Positions 18,825-27,661 of a stretch of DNA of 39,317 nucleotides are shown here, piece after piece; position 1 is the first letter of the stretch; each line of letters starts with the position of its first letter. The stretch covers positions 1 through 39,317 of the forward strand of contig JAKSKP010000012.1 in NCBI GenBank assembly GCA_024401635.1, in the 5' to 3' direction. Position numbers and translations under genes: made by a program. The notes under the pieces were generated by a model that was not told where the DNA came from, did no database searches, and saw only the letters and a program-made list of their open reading frames with translations. Source of the DNA: Bacteroidales bacterium. GTDB lineage: Bacteria; Bacteroidota; Bacteroidia; Bacteroidales; UBA932.

Positions 18825-19832
18825 ATGGCAATCTTATCATTTCAGAAACCTGACAAACTGATAATGCTGGAGACCAACGGCAATACCGGCCGTTTTGAAC
18901 TCCGTCCTCTCGAGAAGGGCTACGCCCAGACCGTAGGAAATTCACTCCGCCGCATTCTGTTGTCATCTTTGGAGGGTTTTGCCATCAGTTCCATCAAGAT
19001 AGCCGGTGTGGATCAGGAATTCCAGAACATACCCGGCGTACTTGAGGGAATGCAGGACATTATCCTCAACCTCAAACGCGTCCGTCTCCAGAGAATGGTA
19101 GAGACAGTTGACAGCGAAAGTGCTAATATTACCGTTAGCGGCAAGACTGAATTTACCGCCGAGGAGATTTCAAAAGGATTGTCTTCTTTCAAGGTGTTGA
19201 ACCCCGAGCTTCACATCTGCTCTCTGGAGCCTTCAGTTAAATTCCAGATAGAACTCACGGTGACAAAAGGCCGTGGTTTCGTACCTGCAGACGAAATGAG
19301 AGATGAAAATACACCTATAGGAACAATTCCCGTAGATGCGATTTACACTCCTATCGTGAACGTCAACTGGCTTCAGGATGCCTGGCGTGTGGAGCAGAAG
19401 ACAGACTACGAGAAGCTTACTATGGAAGTGACTACAGACGGGTCCATCACTCCTCTGGCAGCGCTCCAGGAAGCTGCAAGCATCCTTATCTATCACTTCA
19501 AGCTCTTTGCCGACGAGAAGAAGCTCGCTCTTGAGAACACCTTCGAGACGGAAAACAAGGAACTTGGAGAGGAAGATCTCCGTATGAGGAATCTCCTTCT
19601 TACCAAACTGTCCGATATGGGCCTTTCAGTTCGTGCATACAACTGCCTCAAGGCCGCCGATATCGACACTTTCGCCGACCTGGTTTCCTACAGCCGTTCA
19701 GAACTTATGAAGTTCCGCAACTTCGGCCGCAAGTCCCTCAGCGAGATCGACGCTTTGGTGGAGAAGATGAAACTTTCTTTCGGAATGGATGTATCCAAGT
19801 ATAATATTGACATTAAGAAAAAGGTTGAATAG
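18825..19832 (+). CDS. rpoA: RNA polymerase alpha subunit
   Basis: Scaffold for RNA polymerase assembly (N-terminal domain, about 1-230) and for activator and DNA contacts (C-terminal domain, about 260-325). The 335 residues include [19 protein letters not shown] of the dimerisation domain and, in the C-terminal domain, [18 protein letters not shown] and [18 protein letters not shown]. Genes for S4 and L17 flank it in the conserved order. Confidence 0.98.
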   Translation: MAILSFQKPDKLIMLETNGNTGRFELRPLEKGYAQTVGNSLRRILLSSLEGFAISSIKIAGVDQEFQNIPGVLEGMQDIILNLKRVRLQRMVETVDSESANITVSGKTEFTAEEISKGLSSFKVLNPELHICSLEPSVKFQIELTVTKGRGFVPADEMRDENTPIGTIPVDAIYTPIVNVNWLQDAWRVEQKTDYEKLTMEVTTDGSITPLAALQEAASILIYHFKLFADEKKLALENTFETENKELGEEDLRMRNLLLTKLSDMGLSVRAYNCLKAADIDTFADLVSYSRSELMKFRNFGRKSLSEIDALVEKMKLSFGMDVSKYNIDIKKKVE

Positions 19833-19834
19833 TT

Positions 19835-20335
19835 ATGAGACACAATAGATCAATCAATCACCTTGGTCGTCAGAGCGGTCACCGCAAAGCCATGCTGGCC
19901 AACCTGGCCTGCTCTCTTATCGAGCATAAGAGAATCCAGACCACAGTTGCCAAGGCAAAGGCTCTCCAGAAATATGTCGAGCCTCTGATTACCAAGAGCA
20001 AGGACGATACTACAGCATCACGCCGTTGCGTCTTCAGCTATCTGAAGAACAAAGAGGCTGTTGCAGAACTCTTCCGCACCATTGCCCCCAAGATTGAAAA
20101 CCGTCCCGGTGGATACACCCGCGTGCTCCACACAGGTTTCCGTCAGGGTGACGGTTCCGAGATGGCTCTCATCGAGTTTGTTGACTTCAACGAGGCTGCT
20201 CTTGCAACAAAGGAGAAAGCCGCTGCCAAGAAGACAACCCGCCGTGGTGGTGCCAAGAAGGCCGCAGAGGTGAAAGCCGAAACTCCTGCAACCGAGGCTC
20301 CCGCAGAGACTCCTGCAGAGGAAAAGGCCGAGTAG
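19835..20335 (+). CDS. rplQ: 50S ribosomal protein L17 with an Ala/Glu/Pro tail
   Basis: Exit-tunnel-side protein of the 50S subunit. The core (residues 1 to about 125) is typical: [20 protein letters not shown] at the start and [20 protein letters not shown]. It is followed by about 40 extra residues, first basic ([14 protein letters not shown]), then acidic and proline-rich (ending [12 protein letters not shown]). The S16 protein at 26582 has a very similar tail. It is the last gene before the terminator at 20351-20388. Confidence 0.96.
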   Translation: MRHNRSINHLGRQSGHRKAMLANLACSLIEHKRIQTTVAKAKALQKYVEPLITKSKDDTTASRRCVFSYLKNKEAVAELFRTIAPKIENRPGGYTRVLHTGFRQGDGSEMALIEFVDFNEAALATKEKAAAKKTTRRGGAKKAAEVKAETPATEAPAETPAEEKAE

Positions 20336-20350
20336 TTTCCCCTACCGCTC

Positions 20351-20388
20351 AAAATGCCCGGTACCGTCAAGGTGCCGGGCATTTTTTT
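20351..20388 (+). terminator. Rho-independent terminator of the ribosomal operon
   Basis: A GC-rich stem (ATGCCCGGTACC with GGTGCCGGGCAT, one G-T wobble, 5-nt loop GTCAA) is followed by seven Ts. It lies 15 bp after the rplQ stop. Confidence 0.92.
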
Positions 20389-20414
20389 GTCGTGAAAGTA
20401 TTAAAAAAATTAGT

Positions 20415-20422
20415 TATCTTTG
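20415..20422 (+). promoter_or_regulatory. -7 element for the 20442 gene
   Basis: TATCTTTG matches TAnnTTTG and lies 19 bp before the ATG. The nearest TTTG upstream (20386-20389) is 25 nt away, longer than ideal. Confidence 0.5.
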
Positions 20423-20441
20423 GAAGATATTTGATGTTCGG

Positions 20442-22019
20442 ATGATGAGAAGAATTGCAATTGCATTCGTTTTTTTGTGCCTCTGTATCAGCTCGCTTGC
20501 CCAGTCGGGCCAGATGACCTCGTATGAGAGGGGTCGTTATGAGATAGCCAATACCGCCTTGAAGAAGGTTACGGAGCCGATGACGTCGGATCAGCAGCTG
20601 CTGATAGCGCTGGTGTACACAAAGATGAAGAAGGAAGTGGAGGATATTTTCGATGAGACTACAGTAATGGAGAATATAGTCTACAAATACTGCGGTCTTG
20701 ACAAGGATCTGGTCACCGATGCGAATTATCTGCCGCAGTTCAGTTATCCGGAGAAGAATCTCATAGGCAATTATCAGCGTAGCTGGCAGTCCGTTGCCAA
20801 ATGGTACAGGACCGAACGCCTGAAACTTGAGGCAAGGAAGACGGCGGCGGATAAGGCGCGCGAGAGGGAACGCAACAACTACAAGAAGGGAAAGGGAGAA
20901 ATTCTGAACAACATTTCAAAGAGCTTCATCTCCTGGGCGATGCGCAGGGATGGCGAGGATGATACTGCATATCACGTGCGTCTCAATACACACGCTTTGG
21001 AAGTCTTTGATTCACTCTCATACAAGTTCTGCGATGCCGCCTGGAAACCCGCCATGCTGGTGGTCAAGGGCCGGTATTTTGACAATCCGGGTGAACTTGA
21101 ACTGAAATATTACAACGTAGCGGACGTGGAGTCGACGCCTCTCTCTGGAAGGTTCTCCACCAACCGTTTCGATGCCGCAAATCTCAAGGAGAGCGATATC
21201 GTTGTGGAGGAGACCCACGCTCTCGGCCTGTCCTTCAGGGAAGGCCTGTGCTATCCTTCCACGCTGTGCCTGAGTTGCAAGGGAATGAAGAACGAGATAG
21301 AATTGGCCCTGTCTGCCGATGACCATTTCACCATCAAGGGCGAGTCTGTGAAAATCAGCGGGACGAAACGTTTCATAGATGCCGTCACTCCCTATCTGAA
21401 GAATCACGTCTTCGACTATGCGGAATACGCCTCATCCCGTGTGTACAGGAACAAGTTGTTCAACAAAATGTACTCCGTGTACAACAGGTACGTTTACATA
21501 GCTGGCGCCGATCCGGGGATACGCATTGAACAGTTCATGCCCCAGGGCAATCATTTTTCCCGCAAGGTTGCCGCTCAGGTGGTGGCCGATTTCCACGCTT
21601 ATTGCCTTGTGGCGGCACAGAGAGGACTGTACGGAAGGTATATAGACAAGTGTGCCAACCATATTTCGCTGGCCGGGGCGGCGGATGTGCTGAAGAACGG
21701 CAGCATAGATGCCTGCTATGATGCGGTGGGAAAAGCCGTCTGCAGATATCTTTTTTCTTCTGCCGGCAAGATTACCAAGGAACAGGTGAAGGCTTCATAT
21801 CCGCAGGGCGAGCTTGCGGATGCTTTGGCGCTGATATTCGGTATGTATATGTCAGAGTGCGATCTGGACGTTGATTCCATAGCCGGGCAGTTCGTGGGGC
21901 AATGCCGTCCCCTCAATTCGAAATTCAATATGAACAAGAGCAAGTTCAAGGAAGATGAAGCACCGTATGTAAGTTTTCTGATGAATACTTATCCTGAATT
22001 TGCGAGAATCAAGAAATAA
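20442..22019 (+). CDS. Secreted protein of unknown function
   Basis: I do not recognise a family. The 525 residues start with a clear signal peptide (RRIAIAFVFLCLCISSLAQ, likely cut after Ala20), so the product is exported. No lipobox is evident. Residues about 125-155 are strongly charged and helical (KLEARKTAADKARERERNNY), and the rest looks like a soluble mixed fold with many Tyr residues and no membrane segments. A start at the second ATG (20445) is equally possible. It begins a likely operon with the coiled-coil membrane protein 11 bp downstream, then hemW, which suggests an envelope role, but nothing in the sequence gives a biochemical function. Confidence 0.85.
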   Translation: MMRRIAIAFVFLCLCISSLAQSGQMTSYERGRYEIANTALKKVTEPMTSDQQLLIALVYTKMKKEVEDIFDETTVMENIVYKYCGLDKDLVTDANYLPQFSYPEKNLIGNYQRSWQSVAKWYRTERLKLEARKTAADKARERERNNYKKGKGEILNNISKSFISWAMRRDGEDDTAYHVRLNTHALEVFDSLSYKFCDAAWKPAMLVVKGRYFDNPGELELKYYNVADVESTPLSGRFSTNRFDAANLKESDIVVEETHALGLSFREGLCYPSTLCLSCKGMKNEIELALSADDHFTIKGESVKISGTKRFIDAVTPYLKNHVFDYAEYASSRVYRNKLFNKMYSVYNRYVYIAGADPGIRIEQFMPQGNHFSRKVAAQVVADFHAYCLVAAQRGLYGRYIDKCANHISLAGAADVLKNGSIDACYDAVGKAVCRYLFSSAGKITKEQVKASYPQGELADALALIFGMYMSECDLDVDSIAGQFVGQCRPLNSKFNMNKSKFKEDEAPYVSFLMNTYPEFARIKK

Positions 22020-22030
22020 ACATCACAACT

Positions 22031-22945
22031 ATGGAAAAGAGGCCTGAAAACATCAAACCCACACCCCTCGAAGGCGGCAAGGAAAGCACCGGGGGAGGCA
22101 GGACAGCCATTGTCATTCTGTCAATCGTGGCGGCCGTTCTTGCCGTCATACTGGCCGTTCTGTATATCAGCAAATCCAGACTTGTAAACGATTTGCGTGA
22201 GGAAAAAGCTGACCTTACCGAGCAGATCGTGAACCTCCAGCACGATTATGCGGACCTCACCTCAGACTATGAATCCATCAACAGCCAGCTGGATTCATCA
22301 AGGGAGGAAGTGGCGCAGCTCGTGGAGCGCATACAGAAAACTGATGCCACCAACCGCCGTCTGATGCGCAAGTATGAGAAGGAACTTGGAACTTTGCGCT
22401 CGATAATGCGCAACTATATTGTACAGATTGATTCGCTCAACACCCTCAATCACAAGCTGACGGCGGATGCCGCGGCCGCAAGGAAGGAGACTGCTACCGT
22501 CAAGAAACACAATGAAGAACTTCAGAAGACCGTGGAGGAGTTGTCGGACAAAGTGGAGACAGGAGCCGTGATACGTGGACGCGACATCAGGGCCGAGGCC
22601 TACAACAAGCACGGCAAGGTTGTGGACAAGGCATCATCTGCTGTCAGGATACTCACCTCGCTTTGTCTGACGGAGAACAACCTTGCCCAAACCGGTCCCA
22701 TGAGGGTGTATGTGGTAATAACCGACCCCGAAGGGAATATACTCAAGAACTCCGAGTCACGGGTGTGCAACTATGCAGGAGGCGAACTCGAGACTTCCGC
22801 TTCCCGCGAGGTGGACTATCAGGGCAGCGAGGTGGAGCTCAGCATATACCTGAACGATATCCCCAAGTTCGGCAAAGGTATCTACAATGTGCAGGTACTT
22901 ACCGAACGCGCCCTGCTCGGTACCACTCAGTTCATGCTTCGCTAG
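22031..22945 (+). CDS. Membrane-anchored coiled-coil protein, function unknown
   Basis: The 304 residues consist of a short cytoplasmic N-terminus (residues 1-24), one transmembrane helix (about 25-47, AIVILSIVAAVLAVILAVLY), a long periplasmic coiled coil (about 50-180, rich in Glu, Leu and Lys heptads) and a C-terminal beta-type domain (about 185-304, with MRVYVVITDPEGNILKNSES). The layout suggests a bitopic inner-membrane protein that projects a folded head into the periplasm. I know of similar uncharacterised proteins in Bacteroidota but no assigned role. It lies 11 bp after the secreted protein. Its stop is 5 bp before the probable TTG start of hemW. Confidence 0.85.
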   Translation: MEKRPENIKPTPLEGGKESTGGGRTAIVILSIVAAVLAVILAVLYISKSRLVNDLREEKADLTEQIVNLQHDYADLTSDYESINSQLDSSREEVAQLVERIQKTDATNRRLMRKYEKELGTLRSIMRNYIVQIDSLNTLNHKLTADAAAARKETATVKKHNEELQKTVEELSDKVETGAVIRGRDIRAEAYNKHGKVVDKASSAVRILTSLCLTENNLAQTGPMRVYVVITDPEGNILKNSESRVCNYAGGELETSASREVDYQGSEVELSIYLNDIPKFGKGIYNVQVLTERALLGTTQFMLR

Positions 22946-22950
22946 AGGTT

Positions 22951-24168
22951 TTGGGCGGCGTATACGTTCATATTCCTTTTTGCCGCACGCACTGTACGTA
23001 CTGCGGATTCTATTCGGAGCTGCTGCGCGATGCGCGGGGCTCCGAATGCTTTGTGGACGCTCTCTGCCGTGAGATAGAATCGACGCCGGCAGCAGTCCGC
23101 GGCACAGGGGGTCAGGAAGGCCTGCTACCCCCCTGGCGGCAGGGAGACTGCCGGAGGCAGCTTGGGGGCCCGCCGCGTAAGCGGTGGGAGGGGTCACTTC
23201 CTGACCCCCTGTGCCGCGGACTTGAGTCGAAGCTGAACACCCTGTATTTCGGCGGAGGCACGCCGTCACTGCTGACGCTGGAGCAGATGGAACGTATCCT
23301 GTTCTGTCTCGGCGGCGGGCCCTGGGACGAGTTCACCGTGGAGGTCAACCCCGATGACATTGCAGCAAAAGGACCGGAATATGCCCTGGGACTCAGACGG
23401 CTGGGTGTCAGCCGCATAAGTATGGGCATCCAGAGTTTCGACGATGCCGTCCTGAAACGTATGGGGCGCCGTCACGATTCCGCCCAGGCGAAGGCGGCTT
23501 ATGAAATCCTGAGACAGGCCGGATTCGACAATATTTCGGTCGACTTCATTTTCGGATTTCAGGCGGGTATGGACGCGGAGGCCCTTGGATGCGGGCTCGA
23601 CTCGCTGCACGGGGGGCTGCCGGAGCATATATCGTGCTATCAGCTGAGCATAGAAGAGGGCAGCGGGCTTGGGAAAATGGTGGAGAAAGGACTCTATGCC
23701 ATGCCGGAGGACAGTGAGTGCGAACGCCAGTACCTGTCCCTTTGCGACGTGCTTCGTTGCAGGGGCTACGAACACTATGAGATAAGCAACTGGGCACAGC
23801 CCGGCCGCCGTTCGCGCCACAACAGCTCATATTGGAACCACAGTCCTTACATAGGATACGGCCCGGGGGCGCATTCCCTTTTCGTGGATGGCGGCAGGTT
23901 TGTCAGGCGTTGGAACAACCCCGACCTGCGCTCGTATCTGGATGCTGCCGGGAGCGGGGTCTTCGACACTGTGCGCGGAGAGGAGACGCTTACTCCGGAG
24001 CAGATCAGGGAGGAGAGGATAATGTTGGGTTTGCGTACGGAGGAAGGGATACCGTCATCTCTGGTAGGGGATAATTCCGTGCTTGTGGCGTCTCCGGTGC
24101 CTGGGAACGTGCGTATTCCTGAGAACAGATGGTTCATTTCCGATTCGATAATTTGCAATTTGATTTAA
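22951..24168 (+). CDS. hemW: HemW-type radical SAM protein carrying an in-frame palindromic insertion
   Basis: Member of the coproporphyrinogen III oxidase-like family; HemW proteins bind heme and are proposed heme chaperones. Assuming the TTG at 22951 as start (no ATG is in frame nearby), the 405-residue product begins LGGVYVHIPFC, with the 4Fe-4S cysteines Cys11, Cys15 and Cys18 (CxxxCxxC). The family's GGGTPSLL and GIQSFDDAVLKRMGR motifs follow. Between the Cys motif and GGGTPS lie about 43 extra residues (49-91) encoded by a perfect inverted-repeat element; without them the protein would be about 362 residues, a normal length. No stop or frameshift results. Expression and activity of the interrupted protein are unproven. 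Confidence 0.9.
   Translation: MGGVYVHIPFCRTHCTYCGFYSELLRDARGSECFVDALCREIESTPAAVRGTGGQEGLLPPWRQGDCRRQLGGPPRKRWEGSLPDPLCRGLESKLNTLYFGGGTPSLLTLEQMERILFCLGGGPWDEFTVEVNPDDIAAKGPEYALGLRRLGVSRISMGIQSFDDAVLKRMGRRHDSAQAKAAYEILRQAGFDNISVDFIFGFQAGMDAEALGCGLDSLHGGLPEHISCYQLSIEEGSGLGKMVEKGLYAMPEDSECERQYLSLCDVLRCRGYEHYEISNWAQPGRRSRHNSSYWNHSPYIGYGPGAHSLFVDGGRFVRRWNNPDLRSYLDAAGSGVFDTVRGEETLTPEQIREERIMLGLRTEEGIPSSLVGDNSVLVASPVPGNVRIPENRWFISDSIICNLI
23094..23222. repeat. 129-bp palindromic element inside hemW
   Basis: Perfect 26-bp inverted arms lie at 23094-23119 and 23197-23222 (outer end AGTCCGCGGCACAGGGGGTC). The 77-bp centre holds further self-complementary parts: CGGCAG/CTGCCG at 23137-23142 and 23148-23153; C-run 23129-23133 with G-run 23164-23168; and CCCGCCGC-gtaa-GCGGTGGG at 23169-23188. 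The length is 43 codons exactly, so hemW stays open. No second copy was seen in this window. No obvious target-site duplication flanks it. Confidence 0.9.
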
Positions 24169-24172
24169 AGAT

Positions 24173-25966
24173 ATGACAAACCAGCATTATGTCAGACTAT
24201 GCGCGCTGCGCACTTTGATGGTGTCAAAAGGATGGGACGCCGTAATCCTCAGGGGAAGTGACCCTCACGGCAGCGAAAGCCTCTGCCCGAGGTTTCAGGC
24301 TGTGACCTGGCTGAGCGGTTTTACCGGTGAGGCGGGCGACGCCGTCGTCACTATGGACCACGCCGGCTTGTGGACGGACAGCCGCTATTTCATACAGGCC
24401 CAGGCCCAGTTGAAGGACACGGGTTTCACCCTTCACAAGACCAGGCTTCCTGAATCCGTGGACATCCCTCATTGGCTGGCTTCCAGCGGATGCAGGGTTG
24501 CAGTTTGCGACAGCTTGTGCGAAAGCGCGTCATCGATGGACGAAATCAGGGATTTGTGCGAGGGAAGCATTGAAGGCTTCACACTGGAAGGCGTACCAGA
24601 CCTGATGGATGCCGTATGGCAGGACCGTCCGGGCTTTCCTTCTGAACCCGTCATTACTCTGGACGAGTCCACGGTTGGTATGACAAGGGTGGAGAAATTG
24701 TCCTGGCTTCGCGGATGGCTTTCTTCCAACGGGGCTGATTTCGTGCTTCTGAGTTCCCTGGACGACATAGCTTGGATGCTCAACGTCAGGGGAGGGGATA
24801 TAGACTATAACCCCGTGGTGTTCAGCTATCTGCTTGTGGGACAGGATTCTGCGCAGTGGTTTGTCCGGAAGGACGGCGCAACTCTGGATGAGGATACCCT
24901 GGACAGTTACGCGGCTGTTGAGGCCGATGGCGTTTCGGTGGAAGCCTACGGAGCCGTGAGGGAGGAACTTACGCGTTTGGCAAGGGACTATGTGATAAGC
25001 TATGACCCAGCCGGACTCAACGCCTGCCTTGCGGAAACGGTTTCGGGAGGACTGGCCCTGGCGAGCCCCGTGGCCTTGAAGAAAGCCGTCAAGACTGCCG
25101 TGGAGATAGAGGGTATGAGGGAAGCCCATCTCGAGGATGGCCTGGCAATGGAGAAATTCCTTTACTGGCTGGAATGCACGTTGAAGGAGCGCCCTGTATC
25201 GGAATGGGAGGCTTCGAGGAAACTCGATTCCCTGCGTGCGGAGATTCCCGGCTACAGAGGCAACAGTTTCGAGACCATATCAGCCTGGGGACCCGGGGCG
25301 GCGCTGCCGCATTACCATACTCCGCAGGATGACAGTACTTTGATACGTCCCGAGGGACTTTATCTGTGTGACAGCGGAGGCCAGTACCTTTTCGGCACGA
25401 CGGATATCACAAGGACAGTCCCCACAGGCCCCGTAACGTATGCGGAGAAAGAGGATTACACCATAGTCCTGAAGGGGATGATAGACCTCAGTATGGCGGT
25501 TTTCCCCTATGGTACGGCAGGTTGCCAGGTCGATGCCATAGCAAGGGCCCCGCTGTGGAAGACCGGTCGCAATTTCGGTCACGGCACCGGTCACGGCATA
25601 GGATTCTTCCTCTGTGTCCACGAAGGTCCTCAGAGCATAAGGCAGAATTTCCTGCAGCAGGCTCTTCTGCCGGGGATGATAACTTCCAATGAACCGGGAC
25701 TGTACAGGGAGGGAAGCCACGGCATACGTCACGAGAACGTCATACTGTGCAGGGATGCATATCAGAACGAGTTCGGCAGATGGCTGTGCTTCGAAACTTT
25801 GACCTGTTGCCATTTTGACACTTCCGCCATCCTTCCCCAACTTCTGACAAAAGAGGAGAGGGAATGGCTCGACAACTATAACGAGCACGTTTACAGGAAC
25901 TTCGCCCCGGCCATAGAGGACGAGGATTTCGGCAGCTGGCTTCGTGCCAAGACTCTGCCGCTATAG
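24173..25966 (+). CDS. Aminopeptidase P family protein (M24B)
   Basis: Metallopeptidase that removes N-terminal residues preceding proline, likely cytoplasmic as no signal peptide is seen. The 597 residues fit the long three-domain form: two creatinase-like N-terminal domains (1 to about 310) and a catalytic pita-bread domain. All five metal ligands are visible: Asp in LYLCDSGG, Asp in TTDITRT, His in GTGHGIGFF, Glu in TSNEPGLY and Glu in RHENVIL. It starts 4 bp after hemW, so the two are co-transcribed. Xaa-Pro aminopeptidase is the likely activity. Confidence 0.93.
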   Translation: MTNQHYVRLCALRTLMVSKGWDAVILRGSDPHGSESLCPRFQAVTWLSGFTGEAGDAVVTMDHAGLWTDSRYFIQAQAQLKDTGFTLHKTRLPESVDIPHWLASSGCRVAVCDSLCESASSMDEIRDLCEGSIEGFTLEGVPDLMDAVWQDRPGFPSEPVITLDESTVGMTRVEKLSWLRGWLSSNGADFVLLSSLDDIAWMLNVRGGDIDYNPVVFSYLLVGQDSAQWFVRKDGATLDEDTLDSYAAVEADGVSVEAYGAVREELTRLARDYVISYDPAGLNACLAETVSGGLALASPVALKKAVKTAVEIEGMREAHLEDGLAMEKFLYWLECTLKERPVSEWEASRKLDSLRAEIPGYRGNSFETISAWGPGAALPHYHTPQDDSTLIRPEGLYLCDSGGQYLFGTTDITRTVPTGPVTYAEKEDYTIVLKGMIDLSMAVFPYGTAGCQVDAIARAPLWKTGRNFGHGTGHGIGFFLCVHEGPQSIRQNFLQQALLPGMITSNEPGLYREGSHGIRHENVILCRDAYQNEFGRWLCFETLTCCHFDTSAILPQLLTKEEREWLDNYNEHVYRNFAPAIEDEDFGSWLRAKTLPL

Positions 25967-25993
25967 GCTCTCGGGAACTGTCAGGACAGCCTA
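25964..25993. terminator. Inverted repeat between convergent stop codons
   Basis: TAGGCT and AGCCTA bracket an 18-nt spacer and contain the stop codons of the converging M24B and DUF2147 genes. An inner CTGTC-AG-GACAG is present. It could be a bidirectional terminator, but it has no T-run. Confidence 0.25.
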
Positions 25994-26473
25994 CTGTTTC
26001 ACGACCTTCCAGTACACTGATTTGCCTATGCCCATCAGGTTGCCGAAGACGCGTACATATTTGCCGTCGTCGACGAAATCCACCGTGCAGTTGGCCTTCT
26101 CGAGCCTGTTGCCGGGGTTGTGGATCTTGCCGCCGTCCCACTGCTTCTTTTCGGGATTGTATTTGAGCCCGGCAATGATGACCGCCTGATGGATGGGAAT
26201 CTTCCTCAGTTCGGGGTCGGGATTGAGCGTGTCGTATATCAGTTTGCCGTCCTTGTCATACACAGGCTTGCCGTCAACGCATTTGCAGCAGTACGTGCCG
26301 TCCTTGGCCTTGTAGAACACGGCGTAGGAATCGCCGGTGGCATCCTGGATGAATACCTTGCCTATGATGTCGTCCGCCTTGAGGCAGCGCTGTTCGTATT
26401 TTACGTGATCCTTGGCGGAAAGTGCCGTCAAAGCGAGAGTCATAAGGGCGATGAGCGATATTATCCTTTTCAT
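25991..26473 (-). CDS. Secreted DUF2147 family protein
   Basis: The 160 residues start with a signal peptide (MKRIISLIALMTLALTALSA) and carry the DUF2147 pattern: DDIIGKVFIQDATG at the front, a central Lys/Asp-rich part and WDGGKIHNPGNRL followed by a beta-rich C-terminus (VRVFGNLMGIGKSVYWKVV). The family is common in Bacteroidota and Proteobacteria; its role is not known. The reading frame is open further upstream, but the ATG at 26471-26473 is chosen because it gives the signal peptide and lies just downstream of a TATCTTTG box. Confidence 0.85.
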   Translation of the reverse strand: MKRIISLIALMTLALTALSAKDHVKYEQRCLKADDIIGKVFIQDATGDSYAVFYKAKDGTYCCKCVDGKPVYDKDGKLIYDTLNPDPELRKIPIHQAVIIAGLKYNPEKKQWDGGKIHNPGNRLEKANCTVDFVDDGKYVRVFGNLMGIGKSVYWKVVKQ

Positions 26474-26497
26474 AATCAGAGTATTTGCGTTACTTTT

Positions 26498-26528
26498 TTT
26501 GCAAAGATACCAAAATTTAGTAAATTTG
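26498..26528 (+). promoter_or_regulatory. Promoter of rpsP-rimM
   Basis: TTTG (26498-26501), 19-nt spacer and TAAATTTG (26521-26528) followed by CAG match the Bacteroidota consensus. The leader is about 48 nt. Confidence 0.8.
26502..26509 (-). promoter_or_regulatory. -7 element for the DUF2147 gene
   Basis: Minus-strand TATCTTTG lies 28 bp upstream of the ATG, inside the rpsP promoter spacer. The two divergent promoters therefore overlap. No TTTG at the ideal -33 distance. Confidence 0.5.
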
Positions 26529-26581
26529 CAGGCTTTCTCGGGTAGAAAGCGACAGGTATTAACTTTTAAAAACAGATTACA

Positions 26582-27133
26582 ATGGCTGTTAAAATTCGTC
26601 TTCAGCGTCACGGAAAGAAGAATTTCGCATTCTTCCACATTGTCGTGGCTGACACTCGCGCACCTCGCGATGGTCGTTACATCGAGCAGATCGGCTCTTA
26701 CAACCCCAACACCAACCCTGCAACTATCGTTATCAACGAAGAGCGTGCCCTCGCTTGGCTTGCAGTTGGTGCCCAGCCCACTCTTACCGCACGTCGTATC
26801 CTCTCTTACGAGGGTATCATGCTTCGCAAGCACCTTCAGGGCGGTGTAGCCAAAGGCGCACTGACTCAGGAGCAGGCTGATGCAAAGTGGAATGCCTGGA
26901 AGGCAGAGCAGGACAAGAAAGTGTCCGGCAAGAAGGAAGGTCTCAAGAAAGAGGCTGTCAAGAAGGCTGCCGAGGCTGTGAAGGCAGAGGCAAAGGTCAA
27001 TGAGGCCCGTACCGAAGCTCTTGCAAAGAAGGCTGCCGAGGCTGCTGCCGCAGCTGCCGCTGAGCAGGCTGCAGAGACTGCCGCCGCCGAAGCTCCCGCA
27101 GAAGAGACTCCCGCCGAGACTCCTGCAGAGTAA
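26582..27133 (+). CDS. rpsP: 30S ribosomal protein S16 with a long Ala/Glu-rich tail
   Basis: Assembly protein of the 16S 5' domain. Residues 1 to about 85 are the S16 core ([34 protein letters not shown]). About 100 extra residues follow: a Lys/Glu helix ([20 protein letters not shown]), an alanine run and a proline-glutamate end ([13 protein letters not shown]). Long S16 tails are seen in Bacteroidota; this one closely resembles the L17 tail at 19835. The stop shares a base with the rimM ATG. Confidence 0.96.
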   Translation: MAVKIRLQRHGKKNFAFFHIVVADTRAPRDGRYIEQIGSYNPNTNPATIVINEERALAWLAVGAQPTLTARRILSYEGIMLRKHLQGGVAKGALTQEQADAKWNAWKAEQDKKVSGKKEGLKKEAVKKAAEAVKAEAKVNEARTEALAKKAAEAAAAAAAEQAAETAAAEAPAEETPAETPAE

Positions 27134-27639
27134 TGCTTGATACTGTTCAATTTACCAGAATTGGACAGGTGCTGAAATCCAATGGCACCGACGGACAGGT
27201 CATAATCAGCCTGTTTGGAATAGGTACAGAAGATATAAGCGAAACGGAACCGGTATACATCGAATTCGATGGACTGCCGGTTCCTTTTTTCCTTTCCGGA
27301 GTCTCACAGAGGGGTTCGTCGCGCATACTGGCGCATCTTACTGACGTCAATTCCCTCGATGATGCCCAGGAATTGGCCGGCAGGGCTGTCTATTACCCTG
27401 CGGACTGGTTTGAAGAGGATGACGATTTCCAGGATTTCACGGGATGGACGCTATATGATGCGGACGGTGGGGCAGTGGGCCGGATATGCGGCCTGGAGCC
27501 TATCCCCGGCAATCCCTGTCTGGAAATAGAAACGGAAAAAGGCACCGTTCTGGTGCCTCTTCACGAAGACCTTGTCAAGGATATCGACGAAAACGGCAAG
27601 GCCCTCACTATGTCGATTCCTGACGGGCTTCTTTCCTGA
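27133..27639 (+). CDS. rimM: Ribosome maturation factor RimM
   Basis: Helps mature the 30S head, where it binds S19. The 168 residues show the N-terminal RimM domain (TRIGQVLKSNGTDGQVII, VYIEFDGLPVPFFL) and the C-terminal PRC-barrel domain (LVPLHEDLVKDID). Both are present, although the N-terminal motif departs from the usual GRIGKPHGLRGEV. The one-base overlap with rpsP and the conserved rpsP-rimM order support the call. trmD and rplS, which follow in many bacteria, are absent here. Confidence 0.92.
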   Translation: MLDTVQFTRIGQVLKSNGTDGQVIISLFGIGTEDISETEPVYIEFDGLPVPFFLSGVSQRGSSRILAHLTDVNSLDDAQELAGRAVYYPADWFEEDDDFQDFTGWTLYDADGGAVGRICGLEPIPGNPCLEIETEKGTVLVPLHEDLVKDIDENGKALTMSIPDGLLS

Positions 27640-27661
27640 AGCCCACGACTTCACGGCCTGA

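Noticed and set aside
22663..22950. Longer hemW start at the ATG 22663
   Set aside because: The extra residues are out-of-frame translation of the conserved end of the coiled-coil protein; HemW proteins start just before the HIPFC motif.
26474..26833. Longer N-terminus for the DUF2147 protein
   Set aside because: It would run antisense through rpsP and its promoter and would bury the signal peptide.
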